Shown: piece after piece, positions 1-8,614 of the stretch | Layout: each line of letters starts with the position of its first letter | Position numbering within the stretch: the stretch's first letter is position 1 | From: Kumtagia sp963839725 | GTDB lineage: Bacteria; Pseudomonadota; Alphaproteobacteria; Rhizobiales; Rhizobiaceae | Assembly: GCA_963839725.1 (NCBI GenBank) | Contig: CAWIWT010000022.1 | Span: 62,001-126,000, forward strand | Direction of reading: 5' to 3' | Length of the DNA: 64,000 bases | The notes under the pieces: model-generated | Told to the model about the DNA's origin: nothing | The model's database searches: none | Seen by the model: the letters and a program-made list of their open reading frames with translations, nothing else | Made by a program: the position numbers and the translations under genes

Positions 1-1
1 G

Positions 2-700
2 ATCCTGAACTCGCCATCGAACCCGTCCGGCGCGGCCTATACGCAGGCGGAGCTGAAGGCGCTCGCCGACGTGCTGATGAAGCATCCGCAGGTCTGGGTG
101 CTGACCGACGATATGTATGAGCACCTGACCTATGGTGACTTCGTCTTCAAGACGATCGCCGAGGTCGAGCCGAACCTGTACGGCCGCACGCTTACCATGA
201 ACGGCGTGTCGAAAGCCTACGCCATGACCGGGTGGCGCATCGGCTATGCGGCCGGGCCTGTCGAGCTCATCAAGGCGATGGACATGATCCAGGGCCAGCA
301 AACGTCGGGCGCTTGCACCATCGCCCAATGGGCCTCGGTGGAGGCGCTCAACGGCCCACAGGACTTCGTCGTAAGAAACAAGGCGATCTTCCAGAACCGC
401 CGCGATCTCGTGGTGTCGATGCTCAACCAGGCGCGCGGCATCGTCTGCCCGTCACCGGAGGGCGCGTTCTATGTCTATCCGTCTTGTGAGGCGCTGATCG
501 GCAAGACAACCGCGTCCGGCAAAGTCATCGCCAATGACGAGGAATTCTGCTCGGAACTGCTCGAGGCGGAAGGCGTGGCGGTGGTGTTCGGAACGGCCTT
601 CGGCCTTGGCCCCAACTTCCGTATTTCCTATGCGACCTCGGAGGCGCTGCTGGAAGAAGCCTGCACCCGCATCCAGCGCTTCACGGCGAGCTTGAGTTGA
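2..700 (+). CDS. Aspartate aminotransferase, class I/II, 5' truncated by the window edge
   Basis: The reading frame is open from base 2, so the start lies outside the window; about 232 C-terminal residues remain. This is a fold-type I PLP enzyme that moves the amino group of aspartate to 2-oxoglutarate in the cytoplasm. The segment SKAYAMTGWRIGY is visible, with the PLP-binding lysine at bases 212-214, after an N-terminal-side NSPSNPSG motif typical of aspartate transaminases. The C-terminal small domain ends normally with FRISYATS. The gene is followed by two palindromic repeats rather than a partner gene. Exact substrate (aspartate versus prephenate) cannot be decided from the fragment. Confidence 0.9.
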   Translation: MLNSPSNPSGAAYTQAELKALADVLMKHPQVWVLTDDMYEHLTYGDFVFKTIAEVEPNLYGRTLTMNGVSKAYAMTGWRIGYAAGPVELIKAMDMIQGQQTSGACTIAQWASVEALNGPQDFVVRNKAIFQNRRDLVVSMLNQARGIVCPSPEGAFYVYPSCEALIGKTTASGKVIANDEEFCSELLEAEGVAVVFGTAFGLGPNFRISYATSEALLEEACTRIQRFTASLS

Positions 701-715
701 TCGGGAAATCGGCCC

Positions 716-817
716 TACCGCATCGGCCCGAAAATCGGAATCGATTTTCGGAAAGCACGATGCGCAGTTTCTAAGAGATACAGCGTCTTTTGCGCGTCCG
801 AAAGGACGCGCGGCGTT
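716..817 (+). repeat. Dispersed ~100-bp repeat, family R1, copy 1
   Basis: Begins with CATCGGCCCGAAAATCGGAA, contains a short hairpin in the AATCGATTT centre and ends in a second hairpin GCGTCCGAAAGGACGC. Near-identical copies lie at 6286-6387 (same strand) and 62929-63032 (opposite strand). All three are intergenic. Confidence 0.9.
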
Positions 818-826
818 GTAGCGGTT

Positions 827-912
827 CATCAGAGTCGATAACCGCTCTAATTCCTTGTTTGTCGCGTTTCCGAACTGGAGCCGCTACGAACTTTTTTCCT
901 AGTAATACTTTA
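827..912 (+). repeat. Diverged palindromic repeat, family R2
   Basis: Contains the blocks AACCGCTCT and CGCGTTTCCGAAC, shared with the better copies at 36490-36596 and 63752-63826. It follows directly on repeat R1. The outer arms are decayed, so the boundaries are approximate. Confidence 0.55.
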
Positions 913-920
913 GAATCAAA

Positions 921-942
921 AGCCCGGCAGCAATGCCGGGCT
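921..942 (-). terminator. Rho-independent terminator after the cupin gene
   Basis: Stem AGCCCGGCA / TGCCGGGCT with loop GCAA. On the minus strand it is followed by TTTTGATT and lies about 25 bases past the cupin stop. A short T run also follows on the plus strand, so it may act in both directions. Confidence 0.8.
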
Positions 943-966
943 TTCTTGTTGGATTGGAGCTGGTAC

Positions 967-1362
967 TCAGCCGCCATATTGCTCGTCGGATACTTTCTCC
1001 ATCCAGTCCGCGGCGACACCGTCGAGCGCTTCCTGCATGGCGATATGCGTCATCGCGGTGGTCGGCCCGGCGCCGTGCCAGTGCTTTTCGCCGGGCGCGA
1101 AGGATACCGTATCGCCGGCCTTGATCTCGCGGGTGGTCTCGCCCCAACTCTGGACGAGACCGGCGCCGGATACCACGAACAGCGTCTGGCCAAGCGGGTG
1201 CGTATGCCAGGCCGTGCGCGCGCCCGGCTCGAATTGAACCATCACGGCGCGCAGCCGCGCCGGCGCCTCCTTTTCAATGATCGGCGTTTGCAGCACCCGT
1301 CCGGTGAAATAGGCCTCAGGCGCCGGCTTGGTGGCGACGCTGCCGCAAGCAATGATTTTCAT
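967..1362 (-). CDS. Cupin-domain protein
   Basis: This is a 131-residue single-domain cupin. The first cupin motif is visible as the metal-ligand stretch WHTHPLGQTLFVVSG near residues 52-66, and the second as PGEKHWHGAGP near residues 90-100. Such small cupins usually bind one metal ion and act as isomerases, dioxygenases or sensors; the substrate is unknown here. I chose the start at MKIIACG because the longer upstream frame reads through non-conserved sequence antisense to the neighbouring gene. A strong terminator follows. It appears to be a single-gene unit. Confidence 0.85.
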   Translation of the reverse strand: MKIIACGSVATKPAPEAYFTGRVLQTPIIEKEAPARLRAVMVQFEPGARTAWHTHPLGQTLFVVSGAGLVQSWGETTREIKAGDTVSFAPGEKHWHGAGPTTAMTHIAMQEALDGVAADWMEKVSDEQYGG

Positions 1363-1432
1363 CAGGGGCCTCCCGGCATCCAATTGGGATCGTATCACGA
1401 TATGCCCGCACAAGCCTGCGGCGGTCCTCAAA

Positions 1433-1984
1433 TCAATTCCGGCGCGAGACAACCAAGCTTGCTGGTGGCGCGCCGAGATTGACCTCGAAGAACTTTTGCA
1501 GCCGGTTGGCGAGGCCGTAATTGGCGACAAACCCGTCCCGCGTATGGTGTGGATCGGGCCGGATGACGCCCATGCCGGGGCCGATATCGGCGGCGTCGAT
1601 ATAGCCGATGCGCAGCACGACCTGTGCCACCTGATGCAGCTTCCCGTCGTGCGGTCCGTCGTAGTAGGCGCCATATTCGGTCACCGGCGCCTTGAAATTG
1701 ATACGCCCCTGCCTCGTCTCGCCGGGCGCGACGCGCGTCATGTACGGAATATCCGGTATGCCAACTTTCAGTCCTGGCGGGATCGGCTGCAATACCTTTT
1801 CGACGACCAGAGTTCCATCCTGCAGGCGCCGGTAGGCTAAGCCGGCATCTATCACGGGCTCGCCGCTTGCTGCGCGCGTAAACACGCGGTCGAAGAGATA
1901 GATGTCGTTGGCTGTCGCGTTGTGCACCGAATATTCGATGCCCACGACGGTCGATGCGACAATGATGAATTCGGCGGCGAGCAT
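1433..1984 (-). CDS. Hypothetical protein beside the PAAR-M91 effector
   Basis: A 183-residue protein of unknown family, with codon use like its neighbours and no clear signal peptide or membrane helix apart from a mildly hydrophobic N-terminus. The composition suggests a beta-rich fold. It starts 16 bases after the stop of the metallopeptidase-toxin frame and on the same strand. That position is where an immunity or accessory protein is often encoded, but this role is inference only. The ATG is preceded by a weak AGGA. Confidence 0.6.
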   Translation of the reverse strand: MLAAEFIIVASTVVGIEYSVHNATANDIYLFDRVFTRAASGEPVIDAGLAYRRLQDGTLVVEKVLQPIPPGLKVGIPDIPYMTRVAPGETRQGRINFKAPVTEYGAYYDGPHDGKLHQVAQVVLRIGYIDAADIGPGMGVIRPDPHHTRDGFVANYGLANRLQKFFEVNLGAPPASLVVSRRN

Positions 1985-2000
1985 TTGAGGATCCTGACGT

Positions 2001-3237
2001 TCAGTATCTTGGACGCTGGACTTCAGAACCGTTCACGGAAACACCAAGGTCGTTAAACTCCTTCCGGAGTTTGTTTTCGGTGAATGGATCTTTAGCATTA
2101 TCGCCGAGCCCTACCGCCTGCAATTCATAGCCGGGAGCGGACTGCTTCAAACCATCGGCGTCGACATAGTCCACATCCGGCCGGCCATCCGTGGTGCCGT
2201 TGGCATCGTGGTAGGAATGGATCAATTCGTGGCCAAGTGGAATAGCCGGATCGAAGCTCTGCCAGGCCTCGCCGTTCGACTTGTTAAACGCGGGATCGAA
2301 CTTGACGGTACTGCCCGATCCGGGACCAGGTTTGTTATTCGCCGTATCGTAGAGTCCGTCGTTCCAATTCGTCGCGCCCTCCCCCGGTCCCTTGCCAGGA
2401 GCCGGCATCTTGATGACTACGGGCTTTCCCGACTTCTCGATGCCCTGAAGCAGGCCAAGGCCGGTCGGCGTCTGCGCCAACCGGTCAAGCAGGGCAAGGA
2501 TCTTCTTCCGGTAATCCTCGTCACCCTCGATCGAGATGTTGGACTTTCCGTCCGCAATACGCTTCACCAGTTCCTGGCGTTTCTTTGCGGCAGCGGCTGC
2601 CGCAGACGCCTTTGCCCCACCAGCACCCGCCTTCGCTCCGAAACTCTTCTCTGCCGCCCCGGCAGCCGCTGCGCCACCGCTCCGCACCGCCGCACCTCCC
2701 GCCCCGGCCCCGCCGCGCCGCTACCGGTATCGCCGATGATGACGGTAAACTCACCCTTGATGATCTTGTCGGGCGGGCCCAAAGGCTTCCAGGATCGTGT
2801 CGCCCATACGGCAGGCCGGCAGGCCATTGATCAACACCGTCGGCGAGCCATCGATGACGACGCCGGGACCATGAGGTGGCGGCAACGGAATGGGAGCGGC
2901 GTGGATACAGGCGTGAATGGAGGCGCCGCCGGATGCGGAAAGGATGGACGCCGCCATCTGTGCGGCTTCCGCCGCCTTGACCACCTCTTCGGCCGCCTTG
3001 GCAGCCGGAAGCCCGGGCGTACCCGCTGCAGCCACCGTCGCAGCTTGCGCGGCGGTGACGCGTACGTCGGACGCGGTCTTGGCGGCCATAAGAGCGCCGG
3101 CGCTTGCCAAGCGGCAGGCCTTTCCAGGCCGGCAACATTCCGATGAAAACGTTTAAGCTCGGCGGTCCGGGCATAAGCATGCCCGGCAGCAGGTGAAGCA
3201 CATTGTCAAAGATACGCGCGGCGGGACCTGTGGGCAC
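2001..3237 (-). pseudogene. PAAR-domain protein with C-terminal M91-type metallopeptidase toxin, frameshifted
   Basis: One gene is spread over three reading frames. The GTG start at 3237 opens a PAAR-like region (PAARIFDNV, then PSLNVFIGMLPAW). A shift near 3110 leads into an Ala-rich helix and the core PAAR loops (VVIDGSPTVLINGLPACRMG). A second shift in a GGG run near 2780 leads into DKIIKGEFTVIIGD. A third near 2710, in G/C-rich sequence, opens the C-terminal domain at 2001-2687. That domain carries the zinc-protease motif HELIHSYHDANG and a later E (YELQAVGLG) and resembles the M91/NleD family. PAAR proteins tip type VI secretion spikes and carry toxins. No other secretion gene is in the window. 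It is either decayed or affected by sequence error. Confidence 0.75.
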
Positions 3238-3328
3238 GGTCTATCGAACCTTGTTCGCCAAGATTTGCGGATCGTGAACCAGCCTACCCATCGCGTCAAC
3301 TCTCAGGGGAATTATCCCTACAAACGAA

Positions 3329-3354
3329 TCCGGCGGGTGATGTCACCCGCCGGA
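3329..3354 (-). terminator. Perfect hairpin after the MHS transporter
   Basis: A 12-bp stem TCCGGCGGGTGA / TCACCCGCCGGA with a two-base spacer lies 25 bases past the transporter stop. The following T run is poor (TTCGTTTG), so termination strength is uncertain. Confidence 0.6.
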
Positions 3355-3378
3355 CCCTCATTGACATCAAGGCAAGAC

Positions 3379-5265
3379 CTATTCCTTGGCGTGCAGGTCG
3401 GTGCCCAGCGTATCGCGTACGAAGATCATGCCGATGACCAACGACATGGCCGCCACCGCGATCGGGTACCAGAGGCCGTAGTAGATATCGCCGGCCGCCG
3501 CACTCATGGCGAAGACGGTCGCCGGCAACAGTCCGCCGAACCAGCCATTGCCGATGTGATAGGGCAGCGACATGCCTGTGTAGCGGATGCGGGTCGGGAA
3601 CATTTCGACGAGGATCGCCGCGATCGGCCCATAGACCATGGTCACGTAGAGCACGAGGATGAACAGGATCAGGATCACCATCGGCCAGTTCACCTCAGCC
3701 GGATCCGCGACCATCTTGAACGCACCGGCTTTCGGAACGGTGTAGACCGTCACCTCCGTGGCGCCTGCAGCTTCCTCAGCCGTGATCAGCTTGTCCTTGA
3801 TGGCCTGTTCGATCGGCACCGTCGTCTTGTCGCCGGCGCGGATGGCTGCCGCGTCGAGCGCCAGTTTCGGGTTGGCGGCGACGAGCGCGTCGAGTTTGGC
3901 GTCAATCACCTTTGCGGGATCCCGCACCAGTGGATAGCCTGCATCCTGCAGGGCGGTGTTGATGCCCTTGACCAGCGCAGCATTCTTAGCTGCGGCATCC
4001 GCTCCAGCCGCTACAGCATCGTAGGACTCGACGGTTTCCTCGCCGATCTTGACCGTCGCCGGCGTGCCCGGAGCGGCGGTCGCCACGACGTCATAGGGGA
4101 CCGAGTTCTTGGTGAGGAAGTCGGTCGCGATATCGCACGAGGTGGTGAATTTGCGGGTTCCTGTCGGGTTGAACTGGAAGTTGCAATCACCAGGGGCTGC
4201 CGTCACCGTCGCCCGCACATTCTGCTGCGCGGTCGCCAAGGCCGGATTGGCGGCCCAGGTCAGCGCCTTGAACAGCGGGAAGTAGGTGACGATGGCAAGC
4301 GCCAGACCCACCATGATGATCGGCTTGCGGCCGACCTTGTCGGAGAGCCAGCCGAACACGACGAAGAAGATCGTGCCCAGTGCAAGTGCAATGGCGATCA
4401 TGATGTTAACCGATACGCCGTCGACCTTGAGCACGTTCTGCAGGAAGAACAGCGCGTAGAACTGACCGGAGTACCAGACGACCGCCTGGCCGGCGGTGAG
4501 ACCGAGCAGCGCGAGCAGGGCAATGCGGGCGTTCTTCCACTGTCCGAAAGCTTCCGTCAGCGGCGCCTTCGAGCCTTTGCCTTCGTCCTTCATGCGCTGG
4601 AAGGTCGGCAATTCATTCAGCGACAGCCGTATCCAGACCGAAATGCCGAGCAGGACGACCGAAACCAGGAACGGGATGCGCCAGCCCCAGGCGGCGAAGT
4701 CTTCCTTGGACAACAGGTTCTGGATCAGCAGGATGACGATGAGCGACAGGAACAGACCGAGCGTCGCCGTCGTCTGGATCCACGAGGTGTAGTAGCCGCG
4801 ACGGTCGTCCGGAGCGTGTTCCGCGACATAGGTCGCAGCGCCGCCATATTCACCGCCGAGCGCCAGTCCCTGCAGCATGCGCAGCGCGATGAGGATCACC
4901 GGAGCGGCCAGACCCCACGACGCAGAGCCGGGCAGCAGGCCGACCAGGAAGGTCGATAGGCCCATGATAAGGATGGTGACGAGGAATGTGTATTTGCGGC
5001 CGACGAGGTCGCCGATGCGACCGAACACCAGCGCGCCGAACGGACGTACGAGAAAACCTGCGGCAAAGGCCAGCAGGGCGAAGATATTGCGCGTCGCTTC
5101 CGGATACTGGCTGAAGAACGCCGCGCCAATGAAGGCGGCAAGCGATCCGTAGAGATAGAAATCATACCATTCGAAAACGGTACCGAGCGATGAGGCGAAG
5201 ATGACCTTCTTTTCCTCTCGAGTCATGCCGCGCCTCACGGCGCCGGCGGATGCTGTCATTGCCAT
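3379..5265 (-). CDS. MFS transporter of the metabolite:H+ symporter (MHS) type with large periplasmic insertion
   Basis: A 628-residue inner-membrane carrier predicted to import an organic acid or related metabolite with protons. The MHS signatures are clear: GTVFEWYDFYLYG in TM1, FGRIGDLVGRKYTF after TM2, and LALGGEYGGAATYVAEH in TM4. The C-terminal half contains TM7-TM12. Between TM9 and TM10, roughly residues 338-526, sits a ~190-residue hydrophilic insertion with two cysteines that by topology faces the periplasm; standard MHS members of ~430-450 residues lack it. I chose MAMTASAG as the start because GGAGG lies seven bases upstream. Substrate unknown. Confidence 0.88.
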   Translation of the reverse strand: MAMTASAGAVRRGMTREEKKVIFASSLGTVFEWYDFYLYGSLAAFIGAAFFSQYPEATRNIFALLAFAAGFLVRPFGALVFGRIGDLVGRKYTFLVTILIMGLSTFLVGLLPGSASWGLAAPVILIALRMLQGLALGGEYGGAATYVAEHAPDDRRGYYTSWIQTTATLGLFLSLIVILLIQNLLSKEDFAAWGWRIPFLVSVVLLGISVWIRLSLNELPTFQRMKDEGKGSKAPLTEAFGQWKNARIALLALLGLTAGQAVVWYSGQFYALFFLQNVLKVDGVSVNIMIAIALALGTIFFVVFGWLSDKVGRKPIIMVGLALAIVTYFPLFKALTWAANPALATAQQNVRATVTAAPGDCNFQFNPTGTRKFTTSCDIATDFLTKNSVPYDVVATAAPGTPATVKIGEETVESYDAVAAGADAAAKNAALVKGINTALQDAGYPLVRDPAKVIDAKLDALVAANPKLALDAAAIRAGDKTTVPIEQAIKDKLITAEEAAGATEVTVYTVPKAGAFKMVADPAEVNWPMVILILFILVLYVTMVYGPIAAILVEMFPTRIRYTGMSLPYHIGNGWFGGLLPATVFAMSAAAGDIYYGLWYPIAVAAMSLVIGMIFVRDTLGTDLHAKE

Positions 5266-5404
5266 CGTGTCCTCCATTGGCGATGAGCCGTCTCCAGCCG
5301 TGAGTCGCTGCTGGAAACGCGTCAAAAATGCCAGAAAGAACGAAGCTGGATTAGAGCGCCTTTAGGATTATGACTATTGGCGTAAGACTTTGGTCGAAAA
5401 CGAA

Positions 5405-5426
5405 CCCGGGCCGGCAGCCGGCCCGG
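5405..5426 (-). terminator. Terminator after the RHH-like gene
   Basis: Strong G/C palindrome CCGGGCCGGC / GCCGGCCCGG about 28 bases past the stop of the small gene, followed on the minus strand by TTCGTTTTC. Confidence 0.65.
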
Positions 5427-5453
5427 AACGAATGCAAGACTGTCGCGATGCGA

Positions 5454-5642
5454 TCAGGCGTCAAGCATGGCGCGCAGATGACGCTCCGGCTTGCCGGCGA
5501 GATAGCCCTGATCGCGCAGCCATTTGGCAATGATCAGCTCGACGAGTGACGAGACGGACCGGTGATCGTCTTTTGCGGCGACCGTCAGGGCGTCCTTGAT
5601 ATCCTGTTCGATACGAAAGCCGAGGGGATGAGTCTTGGCCAT
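5454..5642 (-). CDS. Small ribbon-helix-helix-like protein
   Basis: This 62-residue protein has the pattern of a CopG/Arc-type ribbon-helix-helix protein: a short strand (HPLGFRIEQDIKDAL) followed by two helices (DHRSVSSLVELIIAKWLRD). Such proteins bind DNA as dimers and often regulate their own gene or a toxin partner. No toxin gene lies next to it. It is followed by a terminator, so it seems to be transcribed alone. It diverges in no obvious operon with the transporter upstream. The assignment rests on the pattern only. Confidence 0.65.
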   Translation of the reverse strand: MAKTHPLGFRIEQDIKDALTVAAKDDHRSVSSLVELIIAKWLRDQGYLAGKPERHLRAMLDA

Positions 5643-5762
5643 GGGAAAGTCCTTTGCTTTACCGTCTGCGGCATGCTCGGTCAGAAGCGCGATTGCATGC
5701 CTGTCCAGATATGCTGATGTTGGGAAATACAGAGCGGCCGTGAACCGCCGGTAGTCTTCGCT

Positions 5763-6167
5763 TTAGGCGAACAGTATGGATGGAGGAGCGCGCGCATGCT
5801 TGGCGCCGGCCTCTGGGCGATCGGCAAAAGCCGGATGGGTGACCAGCCCAAGAGCGAGCCGGTGCGACGATCGGCCGAATAGGCTGGTGTGTACAAGCCC
5901 AATGCCATCACCGGCCTCGACCATGTCCTGGCCAGGTGCGGTGACGTCTTCCTGATCGTCGGCGGCGAGCGCCACGCAGGTTTCAGCCCACGAAAAATCG
6001 TGCGGGCTCTGGACCTGGTGAAGCGAGATTTCATTGCTGGAACTGGCAACTCCCGGCTGCGCGGCGCTCGGCAAGATACCACCGAGCATCAGCATGACGG
6101 ATAGCCAGAACATCGTCCGTGATACAGCGTTGATCAGCCAATCAGTCTGTTGCGTGCTGCGTGCCAT
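5763..6167 (-). CDS. Hypothetical secreted or anchored protein
   Basis: About 134 residues with an N-terminal hydrophobic stretch (TMFWLSVMLMLGGILPSA) ending in an Ala-x-Ala-like site, consistent with a signal peptide. The remainder has no recognised domain and includes a single cysteine. The start at MARSTQQTD is chosen by the signal peptide; a TTG 11 codons upstream is also possible, and no strong ribosome site decides. The antisense frame is partly open, so confidence that this is a gene is moderate. The 5' side abuts repeat R1. Confidence 0.5.
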   Translation of the reverse strand: MARSTQQTDWLINAVSRTMFWLSVMLMLGGILPSAAQPGVASSSNEISLHQVQSPHDFSWAETCVALAADDQEDVTAPGQDMVEAGDGIGLVHTSLFGRSSHRLALGLVTHPAFADRPEAGAKHARAPPSILFA

Positions 6168-6285
6168 TGACCGTTGCGTCGCGCTAGTTCCTTGGCCCAA
6201 CCTGCGGGCCTTCGCATTTGCAGCCTGTCGTTACCGACATAGCGATGATCATACAAAGTAGGAGCATTGCGCGGTTGGTGCAAGC

Positions 6286-6387
6286 TACCGCATCGGCCCG
6301 AAAATCGGAATTGATTTTCGGAAAGCACGATGCGCAGTTTCTAAGAGATACAGCGTCCTTTGCGCGTCCGAAAGGACGCGCGGCGCT
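6286..6387 (+). repeat. Dispersed ~100-bp repeat, family R1, copy 2
   Basis: Differs from the copy at 716-817 at only a few positions (for example GAATTGATTTT for GAATCGATTTT). It sits in the gap upstream of the EF-G-like gene. Confidence 0.9.
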
Positions 6388-6522
6388 GTGGGCTTTTTTC
6401 TTGCCCTGCAACCGAACCCGTGTGACGATGTATTCAGGTAAGTGGCAAACAACAATGTCCCGCCTGCGACGGTCGCGAGGCCGGCCGCCGCTCATAAGGA
6501 AACGTTTGAGTGGAGGTTAGCC

Positions 6523-8574
6523 ATGGGAACTCGCGCCGGAGGAAGGCGAACGGGGCCGAAATGCGTTGCCATTGTCGGTCCCTTTGCAAGCGGAAAGACT
6601 ACGCTTCTTGAAGCCATACTGGCTCGAACCGGCGCAATTCCGCGCCAGAATACGGTAGCATCCGGCAATACGGTCGGCGACCATTCACCGGAGTCGCGCG
6701 CCCACTCCATGAGCGTCGAAGCGACTGTCGCTACCGTCGATTTCATGGGCGAGCAGATCACCTTCATCGACTGCCCCGGTTCGGTTGAGTTCGCCTTCGA
6801 GTCCTTGCCCGTGATCGCGGCCTGCGACGCAGCCATTGTCGTCACGGAAGCCGACGAGAAGAAGATCCCCGCGCTCCAGCTCATCATGCGCCAGCTTGAC
6901 GAACTCCGGCTGCCGCGTGTCCTGTTCCTGAACAAGACCGACCGAAACCCAGCCGGCGTACGCGACACGCTGAAGTTGTTGCAGCCGGTCAGCGAAACGC
7001 CGCTTCTGCTGCGGCAGATCCCATTGCGGCGTGACGGCATCGTTGTCGGCGCCATCGATCTCGCGCTTGAGCGCGCCTATGTCTGGCGGGAGCATGCCGA
7101 AAGCGAAGTAGCCGAGATCCCCGGCGACGAAAAAGCCCGCGAGATCGAGGCGCGTTTCTCCATGCTGGAAACGCTCGCCGATCACGACGACCATCTCATG
7201 GAGCAGCTGCTTGAGGAAGTGGCGCCGCCGCAGGACGATGTGTTTGACGATCTCGCCGCCGATCTGCGTGACGGCAGTGTGACGCCAGTCCTGATCGGCA
7301 CTGCCGAGAAAGGCAATGGCGTGCTGCGGCTGCTCAAGACGATCCGTCACGACGTCGCCGATGTCGAGGCCACGCGCAAGCGGCTTGGCGTGACTGAAAG
7401 CACCGGCACCGTCGCCCAGGTCATGAAGACGGTGCATACTTCTCATGGCGGCAAGCTGTCGGTCTCGCGCATCCTGTCCGGAACCGTGAACGACGGTTCG
7501 GAACTGACACTGCCGGGCGGCGGCACGGCCCGCGTCTCGGGCATCTATCGGCTGCTCGGCAAGGATCAGATAAAGCTCACTTCGGCAAAAGCCGGCGATA
7601 TCGTTGCTCTGGGTAAACTCGAAGGCGCCAAGACCGGCGAAACGATTGGGTCCGGCAAGGCGCCGGCAAAGCAGCTTTTCGACGGCCGACCGGCGCAACC
7701 GGTGTTCTCGATCGCGCTTCGCCCCAAGGAGCGCAAGGACGAGGTAAAAATGTCAGCGGCGATCCAGCGGCTCGCCGAGGAAGACCCGTCGCTGACAATC
7801 GCTCACCAGGATACTGGCGAAACCATCCTATCGGGCCACGGCGAGATGCATCTGCGAGTGACCGTGGAGCGCCTTGACGGAAAGAACCAAATTCCGGTCG
7901 ACCAGAGTTCGCCCGGGGTTCCCTATCGCGAAACCATCCGCAAATCGGTGCAACAGCGTGGCCGGCACAAGAAGCAGTCCGGCGGCCATGGCCAATTCGG
8001 CGATGTGGTGATCGAGATCAAGCCGCTGCCGCGCGGCTCGGGCTTCCAGTTCACCGACACGATCAGCGGCGGCGTCGTGCCGAAGCAGTATATCCCCTCG
8101 GTGGAAACCGGCGTGCGAGACTTCCTGAAGATCGGTCCGCTCGGATTCCCGGTCGTGGATCTCACGGTGAACCTGTCGGACGGCTCCTACCATACGGTCA
8201 ATTCCTCCGACATGGCGTTCCAGATGGCGGCGAAGCTTGCAATGAAGGAGGGCATGGCCGCCTGCTCGCCGGTACTGTTGGAGCCGATCATGAAGGTGCA
8301 GATCTTCACGCCGTCGGACGCCACGGCGAAAATCACTGGCATCGTCCCGCAGCGGCGCGGTCAGATCCTCGGCTATGACGCGCGGCCAGGCTGGAAGGGT
8401 TGGGACGTGGTCGAGGCGACCATGCCGCAGTCCGAGATTAGCGACCTGATCATCGAACTTCGCTCGGCGACCGCCGGCGTCGCAACCTATCAGGCCGAGT
8501 TCGACCATATGGCGGAGCTTACCGGGCGGCTCGCCGATGACGCGATGAACCACGCCCGCGGCAAGGCCGCGTGA
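6523..8574 (+). CDS. EF-G-like translational GTPase (paralogue)
   Basis: 683 residues with all GTP-binding motifs: P-loop GPFASGKTT at residues 19-27, DCPG (G3), NKTD (G4). Domain II and the EF-G domain IV/V order follow, with GHGEMHLRV and the domain IV strand GHGQFGDVVIEIKPL. Divergence from canonical EF-G in the switch regions and P-loop marks it as one of the EF-G-like paralogues of alphaproteobacteria, whose role is unclear (a ribosome-associated or conditional factor). It is not next to rpsL/rpsG. The ATG at 6523 has GGAGG six bases upstream, which decides against the longer frame starting at 6442. Confidence 0.9.
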   Translation: MGTRAGGRRTGPKCVAIVGPFASGKTTLLEAILARTGAIPRQNTVASGNTVGDHSPESRAHSMSVEATVATVDFMGEQITFIDCPGSVEFAFESLPVIAACDAAIVVTEADEKKIPALQLIMRQLDELRLPRVLFLNKTDRNPAGVRDTLKLLQPVSETPLLLRQIPLRRDGIVVGAIDLALERAYVWREHAESEVAEIPGDEKAREIEARFSMLETLADHDDHLMEQLLEEVAPPQDDVFDDLAADLRDGSVTPVLIGTAEKGNGVLRLLKTIRHDVADVEATRKRLGVTESTGTVAQVMKTVHTSHGGKLSVSRILSGTVNDGSELTLPGGGTARVSGIYRLLGKDQIKLTSAKAGDIVALGKLEGAKTGETIGSGKAPAKQLFDGRPAQPVFSIALRPKERKDEVKMSAAIQRLAEEDPSLTIAHQDTGETILSGHGEMHLRVTVERLDGKNQIPVDQSSPGVPYRETIRKSVQQRGRHKKQSGGHGQFGDVVIEIKPLPRGSGFQFTDTISGGVVPKQYIPSVETGVRDFLKIGPLGFPVVDLTVNLSDGSYHTVNSSDMAFQMAAKLAMKEGMAACSPVLLEPIMKVQIFTPSDATAKITGIVPQRRGQILGYDARPGWKGWDVVEATMPQSEISDLIIELRSATAGVATYQAEFDHMAELTGRLADDAMNHARGKAA

Positions 8575-8581
8575 GAACCAA

Positions 8582-8608
8582 CGGCGCGGCGACCTGTCCG
8601 CCGCGCCG
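8582..8608 (+). terminator. Terminator between the EF-G-like gene and HxlR
   Basis: Ten-bp stem CGGCGCGGCG / CGCCGCGCCG with a seven-base loop, seven bases past the EF-G-like stop and followed by AATATTTC. It sits between convergent genes and may serve both. Confidence 0.65.
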
Positions 8609-8614
8609 AATATT

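Noticed and set aside
2001..3237. A type VI secretion gene cluster
   Set aside because: Only a PAAR protein is present; no TssB/C, Hcp, VgrG or ClpV sequence in the window.
3193..4959. 588-codon plus-strand frame opposite the MHS transporter
   Set aside because: Arg/His/Asp-rich antisense composition with no domain; the minus-strand transporter is clear.
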